Below are positions 40,958 to 49,055 of a stretch of 64,000 nt of DNA, in pieces. The notes beneath the pieces were generated by a model, which saw only the letters and a list, made by a program, of their open reading frames with translations, ran no database searches and was not told the origin of the DNA. Position numbers and translations under genes: made by a program. The DNA lies in the NCBI GenBank assembly GCA_964599375.1, contig CAZREW010000007.1:62001-126000 (forward strand). Direction: 5' to 3'. Each line of letters begins with the position of its first letter. Within the stretch, counting starts at the first letter, position 1. The DNA is from JAUWCL01 sp964599375 (GTDB lineage: Bacteria > Krumholzibacteriota > Krumholzibacteriia > Krumholzibacteriales > Krumholzibacteriaceae).

Positions 40958-41685
40958 CATCCATCTTTCTGTCCGCGGCAGACCTTGATGCACAGGCCGC
41001 ATATCATCGCGTTGATCTTCTCCGACTTCTCGAATCGCCTCAGCTGGGCGGCGCACCTGTCGAGGTTGAAATCCTCAGGCTCTTCCGCGATCGCCCCCAC
41101 GGGACACATATTAACGCATGCCCTGCAGTTTCCGCAATCACCGCCTGCGTGTCCGCCGCTGCGGGCGGGAAGCTCCATGTCGGTCAGGACGGTGACGAGC
41201 CTGACCTGGGAACCGAACTGAGGCGTGACAAGCAGGTTGTTGCGCCCCATCCACCCCAGGCCGGCCAGCCCGGCGACCTCCCTGTGGGAGAGATGCGCCC
41301 TGAGCAGATTCCAGTCGAGTATCTGCGACGCGGGCACCGGCAGAGCCGAGAATCCTTCCTTCTGGATCTCGCCCGCGATAAGAAGCGCAGCCTGGTCGAG
41401 GGCTATGTTGACCTGCCTGTAATGGTAGTAATATGTCCAGGTCGGAGCGGTAAGGACGGTCTCGAGAACCGGGGAGGACAGATTTATCCCCATCGATACT
41501 GCATGGGGGAGGGAACGAGCTATCTCCCTGATCGATTCATGGAAGCGGCACCTCTGATCCTCGTCTATCAGCGCCGTCCCGAACAGACTGATGCCTGTCC
41601 GCATCGCGGCCGCTCTCAGTCTTTCAAAATTGATCTCCGGCTCAAGACGCTCGCTCAATGATGCCCCCGGCGTACGCGCCGCCAT
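40957..41685 (-). CDS. Short QueG-like [4Fe-4S] protein
   Basis: A 242-residue protein resembling epoxyqueuosine reductase: GLGWMGRNNLLVTPQFGS is the family signature, and DCGNCRACVNMCPVGAIAE provides one full cluster motif; a further C-x2-C (GLCIKVC) lies near the end. QueG is usually over 300 residues with a C-terminal HEAT part; this one is shorter and lacks it, so it may be a paralogue of unknown substrate instead of the queuosine enzyme. It ends 1 nt before guaB and overlaps the hydrolase start. Confidence 0.78.
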   Translation of the reverse strand: MAARTPGASLSERLEPEINFERLRAAAMRTGISLFGTALIDEDQRCRFHESIREIARSLPHAVSMGINLSSPVLETVLTAPTWTYYYHYRQVNIALDQAALLIAGEIQKEGFSALPVPASQILDWNLLRAHLSHREVAGLAGLGWMGRNNLLVTPQFGSQVRLVTVLTDMELPARSGGHAGGDCGNCRACVNMCPVGAIAEEPEDFNLDRCAAQLRRFEKSEKINAMICGLCIKVCRGQKDG

Positions 41686-41686
41686 A

Positions 41687-43153
41687 TCAGGTGGTCTTGT
41701 AATTAGGGGCTTCTTTCGTGATGGTCACATCATGCGGATGGCTCTCCCTCAGGCCGGCCTGCGTGATCCTGATGAACCGGGCCTTCTTCTTGAGCTGCTC
41801 GATCGTGCCGACGCCGCAGTACCCCATCCCCGACCTGAGGCCTCCCATCAACTGGTAGACGTTGCTCGCGAGACTGCCCTTGTACGAGACCCGCCCCTCT
41901 ATACCCTCGGCTACGAACTTGCGCTCCTCGGTTATGCCCGCCTGGAAATACCTGTCGCCGCTTCCGCTCTTCATCGCCCCGATCGAACCCATTCCCCGGT
42001 ATATCTTGAAGCTCTTGCCCTGGTGGTAGATTATCTCGCCGGGGCTCTCCTCGGTCCCGGCGAACAGGCTGCCTACCATCACGCAGTCAGCTCCGGCCGC
42101 TATGGCCTTCGTGATGTCTCCCGAGAACTTGATACCACCGTCCGCGATCACCGGGATACCCGCCTTCGAGGCTACCTCGGCACAGTCCATTATCGCGGTG
42201 ATCTGCGGCACCCCTATGCCCGCGATCACCCTGGTCGTGCATATCGCGCCGGGGCCTATCCCGATCTTCACCGCGCTGGCGCCGGCCTTTATCAGGTCCC
42301 TCGTACCGGCCGCGGTCGCCACGTTACCGGCGATTATCTGCAGCCCGCGGTATTTTCCGCGGATCTTCGCGACCGTCTCGAGGACCGCCACCGAGTGCCC
42401 GTGAGCCGTATCGACGACGACGACGTCGACACCCGCGTCTACGAGCGCCTTGACACGCCTCATCGTCTCTCCCAGCACTCCCACGGCCGCTCCCACGCAG
42501 AGCCTGCCGTCGGCGTCCTTGCACGCGTTGGGATAATCGAGCTTTTTCTGGATATCCTTTACCGTTATGAGCCCCTTGAGCTTTCCGCCGCTGTCCACGA
42601 CGGGGAGCTTCTCGATCCTGTTCTCGTGCAGGATGCGCTTGGCCTTCTCCATGCTTATTCCCACAGATGCCGTTATCGGATCCTTGGTCATCACGTCGCT
42701 TACCTTCTGGTCGTAACGGTCGATGAACCGCAGGTCCCTGTTGGTCAGGATCCCGACGAGGACGCCGTTCTTTTTCGTGATGGGAAGGCCGGAGATCCTG
42801 TACGTGCTCATCACCGCCATCGCCTCGCTCACGAGCTGGTCGGGAGAGAATGTCACAGGGTTGGAGATGAGCCCGCTCTCGCTCCTCTTGACCCGGTCGA
42901 CCTGTTCGGCCTGCTCCTCGATCGAGAAGTTCTTGTGTATTATCCCGATGCCGCCCTCTCGCGCGAGGGCTATGGCAAGCTCCGCCTCGGTAACGGTATC
43001 CATCGCGGCCGACACTATCGGAATATTGAGGGTGATTTTCCTGGTCAGCCGTGTTTTGAGGTTCACCTTCTGCGGGTGGACGTTAGATTTGGCGGGGATG
43101 AGGAGCACATCGTCGAACGTGAGGCCTTCCTTAACGATCTTGTTTTCCTTCAA
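41687..43153 (-). CDS. guaB: Inosine-5'-monophosphate dehydrogenase
   Basis: A 488-residue enzyme converting IMP to XMP in guanine nucleotide synthesis. The catalytic Cys loop GPGAICTTRVIAGIG is present with IADGGIKFSGDI and the MGSIGAM region; the inserted CBS pair lies at about 95-205 (VSTYRISGLPITKKNG, ENRIEKLPVVDSGG). The ATG at 43153 opens MKENKIVKEGLTFDDVLL, which is the family start. It overlaps no neighbour; the QueG-like gene follows 1 nt later. Length fits the family exactly. Confidence 0.97.
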   Translation of the reverse strand: MKENKIVKEGLTFDDVLLIPAKSNVHPQKVNLKTRLTRKITLNIPIVSAAMDTVTEAELAIALAREGGIGIIHKNFSIEEQAEQVDRVKRSESGLISNPVTFSPDQLVSEAMAVMSTYRISGLPITKKNGVLVGILTNRDLRFIDRYDQKVSDVMTKDPITASVGISMEKAKRILHENRIEKLPVVDSGGKLKGLITVKDIQKKLDYPNACKDADGRLCVGAAVGVLGETMRRVKALVDAGVDVVVVDTAHGHSVAVLETVAKIRGKYRGLQIIAGNVATAAGTRDLIKAGASAVKIGIGPGAICTTRVIAGIGVPQITAIMDCAEVASKAGIPVIADGGIKFSGDITKAIAAGADCVMVGSLFAGTEESPGEIIYHQGKSFKIYRGMGSIGAMKSGSGDRYFQAGITEERKFVAEGIEGRVSYKGSLASNVYQLMGGLRSGMGYCGVGTIEQLKKKARFIRITQAGLRESHPHDVTITKEAPNYKTT

Positions 43154-43274
43154 TTATGCCGAAGGAGCGGTGCCGCTCCCTCTCCCTCCTCTCGAACCAG
43201 GCTTCCCCTGTCCGTCTATATTAACATATGAAGGTCCTGTGTTGACAGGAACATACCCTCAACCGCCGGGAGTG

Positions 43275-44165
43275 TCAAGATTCTTCAGATCCCGGCCGGC
43301 CACCCTTTCCGGGCTCGCCTTCGCCAGAGAGGAGCTCGTAGAGGCGGCCGCTCACCGGTATTGTCCTGAATTCCGAGATGGGCCTGCGCTCCATCTTCCG
43401 GCCGTCGAATATCGCGATGTCGGAGATGCCAGTCTCCTCAAGGAGCCTGAAGGCGTACCTGAAATCGCAGCCTACGTCGGCCGGCGTATGAGCGTCCGAG
43501 CCGAGCGTGACCGGCACGCCACGTGCCCCGCAGGCCTCGAGCAGGAGCCTGTCCGGATATATCGAGCCGGCTCCCCTTCGCAGACCGGCGGTGTTGACCT
43601 CGATCGCCATCCCGTGAACGGACAGGAGATCGGCCAGCTTCTCGTATTCTCCGGAAGAGCCCGGCCCCGGCTCGAAGGTCTCCTTGCGGAGAGAGTCGGC
43701 GTGGGCGAGCACGTCGAAAAGCCCGCTGCGGATCATCTGACCCAGTATCTTGAAGTAAAGCGGGAATGCCTTCTGCGGGTCCTCGGAATCGTATCGGTCC
43801 CTTCCCGCCTTGCTGCTGAAGTGCCAGTCGCCGAGGAAGTGGAGGGATCCGAGTACGTAGTCGAAGGGGTATTTCGCCAGCAGCTCCCTCGTCCTGTCCT
43901 CGAGACCCGGGAAATAGTCCGCCTCTATCCCGAGCTTGATCCTTATGCTCTCGCGGTATTTCATCTGGAGGTGTTCGACCAGCCCGACGTAGTCTGGGAG
44001 CCTCTTCTCCAGCATCGCGTGATAGGGGTCGGGGTCGACGACCTTGGGCAGATGGGCGGAAAAGCCTATCTCGATGAAGCCCTTCCCGAGGGCCTCGAGG
44101 ACATACTCCTCCAGCTCGCCCTCGGCGTGTCCACAGAAATTGCCGTGCATGTGATAATCGATCAT
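43275..44165 (-). CDS. PHP-family phosphatase (histidinol-phosphatase type)
   Basis: A 296-residue metal-dependent PHP-domain hydrolase. The start MIDYHMHGNFCGHAEG supplies the His-rich metal motif, followed by EIGFSAHLP, GIEADYFPGLE, GSLHFLGDWHFS, DVLAHADSLR and TLGSDAHTPADVG, all PHP metal ligands. This is the HisK/HisJ pattern of histidinol-phosphate phosphatase, but no other his genes are near. It lies between guaB and hypE on the same strand. Substrate assignment is therefore cautious. Confidence 0.88.
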   Translation of the reverse strand: MIDYHMHGNFCGHAEGELEEYVLEALGKGFIEIGFSAHLPKVVDPDPYHAMLEKRLPDYVGLVEHLQMKYRESIRIKLGIEADYFPGLEDRTRELLAKYPFDYVLGSLHFLGDWHFSSKAGRDRYDSEDPQKAFPLYFKILGQMIRSGLFDVLAHADSLRKETFEPGPGSSGEYEKLADLLSVHGMAIEVNTAGLRRGAGSIYPDRLLLEACGARGVPVTLGSDAHTPADVGCDFRYAFRLLEETGISDIAIFDGRKMERRPISEFRTIPVSGRLYELLSGEGEPGKGGRPGSEES

Positions 44166-44218
44166 CGTACTGACAAGATATACCTTTTAGGGGATTTCGG
44201 CAACTCCGGCGGTGTGTA

Positions 44219-45232
44219 TCAGCAGATACGCGGCAGAAGATCCCCGTACGGCAGGTCTACGACCCTTTCCCCGCCGAAAGAGGTCTTCATGATGACGCGC
44301 CCGGCCGGGCCTTCGACGGCAGCCCCTATGATCGCAGCGTTCCTGCCCAGCTCGATCGCCCTCATAGCCTCCAGGACCGCCTCCGCCTCGCCCGGGTCCA
44401 CTACAGCGACGAGCTTCCCCTCGTTCGCGATGTTCAGCGGATCGTATCCCATCAGCTCGCAGCCGTTCCTGACCGACGCGGAGACCGGTATCAGCCCCTC
44501 CTCCACGCGCAGGCATATCCCCGAATCAGCGGCGATCTCGTTGAGCACGGCGGCGAGGCCTCCCCGGGTCGCGTCCCTCATCGCCCTTATGCCGGCGAAT
44601 CTCTCGAGAAGCGGAACGGTGAGCTTCGAGAGCGGGGCCGCGTCGCTTCGCAGGTCGCTCCCGAAATCTATCCCCTCGCGCATGCTCAGTATCGCAAGGC
44701 CGTGGTCACCGATCGTGCCGCTCACCAGGATCCTGTCCCCCTTAACGGCCGAATCGGACGAGAGCGAGAGGCCGTCCGGCACGACCCCTATCCCGGCAGT
44801 GTTTATGAAGATCCCGTCCGCTTTGCCCCTGTCGACGACCTTGGTGTCACCCGTGACCACGGTGACCCCCGCCTCATCCGCGGCGGCCCTTATCGAAGAC
44901 GCTATCCTCTCGAGGTCCGATACGGAAAAGCCTTCCTCGATGATCATAGCGAGCGAGATGTACTTCGGCACTGCGCCGACGACGGCGAGGTCGTTGACCG
45001 TGCCGCATACAGCCAGGTGGCCTATGTCGCCTCCGGGGAAGAAGAGAGGGTGCACGACGAAAGAGTCGGTGGTAAACGCTATCCGCCCTGGCGGCGCGTC
45101 GAAGACGGCGCTGTCCTGCAGCGCGCCTTCCTGGCCCCCGACCGCTCCGACGAGGAAGGAGACGAGCTCCTTCATCATTATCCCGCCGCCGCCGTGGGCC
45201 AGCAGTATCTTTTCGTCCTCCAGCCTGCTCAT
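44219..45232 (-). CDS. hypE: Hydrogenase maturation protein HypE
   Basis: A 337-residue enzyme that, with HypF, converts a carbamoyl group on its C-terminal Cys to a cyano ligand for the NiFe centre. HGGGGIMMKELVSF and DSFVVHPLFFPGGDIG match the AIR-synthase/PurM-like fold, with GVTVVTGDTKVVDRG. It ends ...LLPRIC, and this terminal Cys is the one that carries the thiocarboxamide. The ATG at 45232 has AGGGAG at 8-nt spacing and is preferred over an upstream one at 45286. hypF lies 43 nt upstream. HypA, HypB, HypC and HypD are not in the window. Confidence 0.95.
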   Translation of the reverse strand: MSRLEDEKILLAHGGGGIMMKELVSFLVGAVGGQEGALQDSAVFDAPPGRIAFTTDSFVVHPLFFPGGDIGHLAVCGTVNDLAVVGAVPKYISLAMIIEEGFSVSDLERIASSIRAAADEAGVTVVTGDTKVVDRGKADGIFINTAGIGVVPDGLSLSSDSAVKGDRILVSGTIGDHGLAILSMREGIDFGSDLRSDAAPLSKLTVPLLERFAGIRAMRDATRGGLAAVLNEIAADSGICLRVEEGLIPVSASVRNGCELMGYDPLNIANEGKLVAVVDPGEAEAVLEAMRAIELGRNAAIIGAAVEGPAGRVIMKTSFGGERVVDLPYGDLLPRIC

Positions 45233-45275
45233 ACGATCAGCTCCCTGCGTATCATGCCAGGACCGTACCGGGGCA

Positions 45276-47594
45276 TTATAGCCCACCTCTCGCTAACCTC
45301 GCAGCGGCAATCTGCGCCTGCCCGAGCGAGACCCCCCCGTCGTTGGGAGGCACGGTCCGGTGCATCAGGAACGCCGTGCCCGTTCCAGACGCCAGATCCA
45401 TGATCCTCTCGCAGAGCTGCCTGTTCTGGAACACTCCTCCGGAGAGCACCGCGGCAGAGCACCCGTTTAGGCCCGCGAGCATCACCGCTGTTTCCACGAT
45501 CATGTACGCGACACTCTCGTGAAACGAGGCCGCGATATCACGAGGATCCACCGCGCTGGAGATATCCTCCATTATCCCGGCTATGACCGGAGCGGCGTCG
45601 ATCTCCATCGGGTGGCTCTCGCTGTATCCGAACCTGTACCTGCTCTCTGCCCGTCCGGCTCCGAGGGCGAGGCTCTCGAGGGCGACCGCCGCCTGGGCCT
45701 CGTAGCTCACCTTCAGGCCGAGCCCCAGCAGGGCCGCAACCGCGTCGAACAGCCTTCCGGCGCTCGAGGTCAGCATCGAGTTGATGTTCCGGTCGGCCAT
45801 GTCCATGACGATCTCTGCGGGAAGGTCCCCCAGCCTCAATCCGGGCGGGGCCTTTGAAATCGCCTGGGACCCGAAGACCTCGCGCAGATACATAAGCGAC
45901 ATCCTCCACGGCTCCCGTACCGCCCTCTCACCGCCCGGCAGAGGGACGTGCCTGAGGTGAGCTAGCCTTGTGAAATCGTGCTGGCGCGCCAGCAGGAACT
46001 CTCCTCCCCAGAGCGTGCCGTCTCCCCCGTACCCGGTGCCGTCGAACGACACCCCTATTACCGGCTCGCTGATGCCGTATTCAGCCATCACGCTTACCGC
46101 GTGCGCGTGGTGGTGCTGCACCTCGATAATTTTTTCGGCGCCGAGCACCCCTGCTATCCTCGATGTGAAATAATCGGGGTGCATGTCCCTTACGACGACA
46201 GATGGCGAGAGCGAAAGCATGCTTTTGAAGGACGCGAGCTCGCTGTGGTAGTTCTTCTGGCTCCTGTAGTCGCCGAGGTCCCCCAGGTGGGGCGAGACGA
46301 AAGCCGCATCCCCTCTTGTAAGGGTGAACGTCCCCTTCTCCTGCCCGCCGAGCGCCAGGATGCACGCGTCCGAGCCGGGATCAAGCGGCACGGGCTCCGG
46401 CACGAATCCCCGGGCCCGCCGCAACGGCACGGGCATTCCGCCGGGGACGAAGAATATCGAATCGTCGCACTTGTGCGCTATCCGCCTGTCATTGATCAGG
46501 GCTGCGTCTGCTATCGGCCCAAGTATCCCCGTGAGCTCTTCTTCGGTCGATATGAGCGGCTCGTCGGTGAAATTTGCCGAGGTCATCACCAGCGCTTCGA
46601 AATCCTCCATCAGCAGGTGGTGAACCGGCGTGTAGGGCAGGAACGCCCCGGTATACCCGTTGCCGGGCGCCAGTGCTTCGGCGAGCAGGTCCTGTCCCCT
46701 GGTCCTGAGCAGTACTATCGGGGCTTCGGGCGAGAGAAGAAGCTTTTTCTCGACATCCCCTGCCTCGCAGTATCTCTCGAGGGTCGCGATGTCTCGGAAC
46801 ATTACGGCGAACGGTTTGACCGGCCGCTTCTTCCGTGCCCTCAGTATCGAGACCGTCTCCTCGCTGCTGGCAAGGCATGCGATATGATACCCCCCGAGCC
46901 CCTTGACCGCGAGTATCCTTCCGTTGCCTATCAGCCGCTTCGCCTCCTCGACAGGATCCCCCTGTATCTCCCGCATATCGGCGTCGACAAGCGACAGGGA
47001 CGGCCCGCAGCCCGGGCATGAAATCGGCTCGGCGTGGAATCTCCTGTCGGCCGGGTCGGAATATTGACCCTCGCAGAGGGTGTCCATCTCGAAGACGCTC
47101 ATCGTCGTGAGCGGCCTGTCGTACGGGAGCCCCTCGATTATCGTGAACCGCGGCCCGCAGTTCGTGCAGTTTATGAAGGGATACCGGTACCTCGGGTCGC
47201 CTGGGTCTCCCATCTCCCGCAGGCAGTCCGCGCAGGTGGCCGTGTCTACGGGGTAGAGGGCGTCGGAGCGGCCCGCCTCCTCGCTCTCGATGATGACGAA
47301 CTCCCCGTCACCGGCCGGTTCGGCGCGCTCAACCTCGATCGAATCTATTCTGGCAAGCGGCGGCAGATCGTCCCTGAGTGACGAAGCGAAGGCAAGCATG
47401 GAGTCCCGGGGCCCCTCTACCTCGATGACCACGCCGCGCCTCGTATTCCTCACAGACCCCGCCAACCCGGCTGCAGCAGCCATCCTGTAGATCGAAGGCC
47501 GGAAGCCTACCCCCTGGACGCGCCCCTTGACTATTAGTGAGAGCCTCCCGGCGCCCCCCTCCATCTTCGATTCGAATATCCCTCGTATATCCAT
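45276..47594 (-). CDS. hypF: Carbamoyltransferase HypF
   Basis: A 772-residue four-part protein. An acylphosphatase-like domain comes first (KGRVQGVGFRPSIYRM), then two zinc fingers (CADCLREM, CTNCGPRF, CPGCGPSL, and a Cys in DTLCEGQ), the YrdC-like domain (VKGLGGYHIACLAS, RARKKRPVKPFAVM) and a Kae1-like carbamoyl-transfer domain with HHHAHAVSVMAEYG and GVSFDGTGYGGDGTLWGGEF. It makes carbamoyl-AMP from carbamoyl phosphate and loads HypE. Start at 47594, with AGAGAG ahead; an internal ATG at 47564 is possible. First gene of the hypF-hypE pair. Confidence 0.96.
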   Translation of the reverse strand: MDIRGIFESKMEGGAGRLSLIVKGRVQGVGFRPSIYRMAAAAGLAGSVRNTRRGVVIEVEGPRDSMLAFASSLRDDLPPLARIDSIEVERAEPAGDGEFVIIESEEAGRSDALYPVDTATCADCLREMGDPGDPRYRYPFINCTNCGPRFTIIEGLPYDRPLTTMSVFEMDTLCEGQYSDPADRRFHAEPISCPGCGPSLSLVDADMREIQGDPVEEAKRLIGNGRILAVKGLGGYHIACLASSEETVSILRARKKRPVKPFAVMFRDIATLERYCEAGDVEKKLLLSPEAPIVLLRTRGQDLLAEALAPGNGYTGAFLPYTPVHHLLMEDFEALVMTSANFTDEPLISTEEELTGILGPIADAALINDRRIAHKCDDSIFFVPGGMPVPLRRARGFVPEPVPLDPGSDACILALGGQEKGTFTLTRGDAAFVSPHLGDLGDYRSQKNYHSELASFKSMLSLSPSVVVRDMHPDYFTSRIAGVLGAEKIIEVQHHHAHAVSVMAEYGISEPVIGVSFDGTGYGGDGTLWGGEFLLARQHDFTRLAHLRHVPLPGGERAVREPWRMSLMYLREVFGSQAISKAPPGLRLGDLPAEIVMDMADRNINSMLTSSAGRLFDAVAALLGLGLKVSYEAQAAVALESLALGAGRAESRYRFGYSESHPMEIDAAPVIAGIMEDISSAVDPRDIAASFHESVAYMIVETAVMLAGLNGCSAAVLSGGVFQNRQLCERIMDLASGTGTAFLMHRTVPPNDGGVSLGQAQIAAARLARGGL

Positions 47595-47745
47595 ATCTCT
47601 CTGCCGTTGAGTGAAAAATGCCGTATTAAGATACCGGCGAGAGGCGCCCTTTTCCAGTGAAAAGGACCGAAAAGGCCTGATTTGTCTTGCAGGACGGGCG
47701 AGGGCGGAAATAGAATCATCCAGGCACTACTGAAAGGCAGACCGG

Positions 47746-48411
47746 ATGACTGAGCCCATAACCACTTACATGATGAGGCTTCTGGTCGCGCTCCTGATCG
47801 GCGGAGTCGTCGGCCTCGAGCGAGAGTTCAAGGGTAAGCCGGCGGGGATAAGGACCAACATCCTGATGTGCGTCGGCTCGTGCCTCTTTATGATAATATC
47901 GATCGAGATAGCGAGGACCGCCGGCAGGGTGGCCGACCCCGGCAGGATCGCCGCGCAGGTCGTGACAGGCGTCGGCTTCCTCTGCGCCGGCACTATAATG
48001 CGATCGAGGTTCAGCATCTCGGGCCTTACGACCGCGGCCACGATCTGGGTCCTCTCCGCCCTGGGGCTCGCGATAGGGGCCGGCTACATACTGCTCGCCG
48101 TAGCGGGAGCGGCGATCATCACCCTGACGCTGATAGCCGTGAGATTTCTCGAGGCGGGAATACACCGTTTCCACTCCACACAAATCGTTCATCTGGTCCT
48201 CGACAGCCGTGAAGGCATGGTGCCAATTGTGCTGAGAGAATTCACGAAGCTGAAGATCTCGAACGAAGTGCACGACGTCAAGCTCGTCGACGGGACATGG
48301 AACATCATCATCGAGTATGATACGTCAAGAAAGATGAACGTCACCCTGCTTAAGGAGCTCTCTGGCATCGAGGGAGTAAAAAGCGTCACGAGGCTCGGCC
48401 ACGAGTTCTAG
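47746..48411 (+). CDS. MgtC/SapB-family membrane protein
   Basis: A 221-residue inner-membrane protein with five hydrophobic stretches in the first 140 residues. LLVALLIGGVVGLEREFKGK, GIRTNILMCVGSCLFM and VVTGVGFLCAGTIMR form the MgtC signature; ISGLTTAATIWVLSALGLA continues it. The C-terminal 80 residues are an ACT-like cytosolic domain. MgtC proteins are tied to magnesium homeostasis and ATP-synthase control in pathogens, while most environmental members are uncharacterised. It is divergent from hypF with a 150-nt gap holding only a short hairpin (CCTTTTC/GAAAAGG near 47648-47665). Confidence 0.9.
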   Translation: MTEPITTYMMRLLVALLIGGVVGLEREFKGKPAGIRTNILMCVGSCLFMIISIEIARTAGRVADPGRIAAQVVTGVGFLCAGTIMRSRFSISGLTTAATIWVLSALGLAIGAGYILLAVAGAAIITLTLIAVRFLEAGIHRFHSTQIVHLVLDSREGMVPIVLREFTKLKISNEVHDVKLVDGTWNIIIEYDTSRKMNVTLLKELSGIEGVKSVTRLGHEF

Positions 48412-48474
48412 CGCTTCCCATTTTCTACGAGAGACCTGTCCGGGACTCCGCGGCGATACTTTCCATCAATATGA

Positions 48475-48969
48475 TCACTCCGGGATCCTGAAGGCGGTCA
48501 GCAGCCGCACGAGCCACATTACCGTATATGCGATATACGATATGAATATCACCAAAAAGATCCCCTCGCTCAGCCGGACAGGCTCGGAGAGGTTTGCCGC
48601 CACGGACATCGCCGACACTGAAAGCATGAACAGGCCTGTAGCTATCCCGAACGTCAGCATCAGCTCCCTCATTCGACTCTCCGCCTCGGGCCTGTTCTCG
48701 TCGCGAAGCCAGTATTCCCGGTTAGGCAGGTTGATGTACTTCGCCGGGAGTCCGCTGAGCAGATTCGGGGACAGGACGAAGCCGGCGTAGAGAACCACCA
48801 TGATCCCGGTGAAGATGATGACGTGCGCGTCCTTCGAGGCCCAGTTGTCGGGCACACCGCCCCTGCTGAAATGGATGGCCGTGTTATCCGGGAGAATGAA
48901 CCAGGAAAAAAGATTGAAGAGTACAGTGATCAGGAAAACGGCATTAAGGATCGCCCCAACCTTGATCAT
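48475..48969 (-). CDS. DUF1648-type four-helix membrane protein
   Basis: A 164-residue protein with about four membrane helices. NTAIHFSRGGVPDNWASKD is the DUF1648 motif (P.HF...G.PD..G.K type) found in small membrane proteins such as SdpI-like immunity components. LFSWFILPDN precedes it, and the last 60 residues contain two more helices. Whether it acts in transport, immunity or cell-envelope function is unknown. It is followed by the convergent MgtC gene and preceded by a strong inverted repeat at 48991-49022. Confidence 0.8.
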   Translation of the reverse strand: MIKVGAILNAVFLITVLFNLFSWFILPDNTAIHFSRGGVPDNWASKDAHVIIFTGIMVVLYAGFVLSPNLLSGLPAKYINLPNREYWLRDENRPEAESRMRELMLTFGIATGLFMLSVSAMSVAANLSEPVRLSEGIFLVIFISYIAYTVMWLVRLLTAFRIPE

Positions 48970-48990
48970 GGCCTTGACCTCCGGTCACTT

Positions 48991-49022
48991 GCAGAGGGCT
49001 CGCCGTCAGGCGGACCCTCTGC
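48991..49022. repeat. Compound inverted repeat (stem-loop) in intergenic region
   Basis: GCAGAGGG/CCCTCTGC forms the outer stem, and CGCC-GTCA-GGCG the inner one, separated by a CT/GA mismatch. It lies between the DUF1648 gene and the M3 peptidase gene. No T run follows on either strand. Confidence 0.6.
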
Positions 49023-49055
49023 AAGAAATACCGTTTCCAGGACTTTTTATTCGAT

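Noticed and set aside
42723..45281. Long plus-strand open frame of about 850 codons.
   Set aside because: It covers guaB, the PHP gene and hypE, all of which have complete family motifs on the minus strand. GC-rich DNA with a biased third position produces such shadow frames.
47746..48411. A magnesium riboswitch ahead of the MgtC gene.
   Set aside because: The 150-nt gap shows only a short hairpin and no M-box-like pattern of conserved stems.
48991..49022. Intrinsic terminator.
   Set aside because: The stem is strong but no T run follows on either strand; kept only as an inverted repeat.
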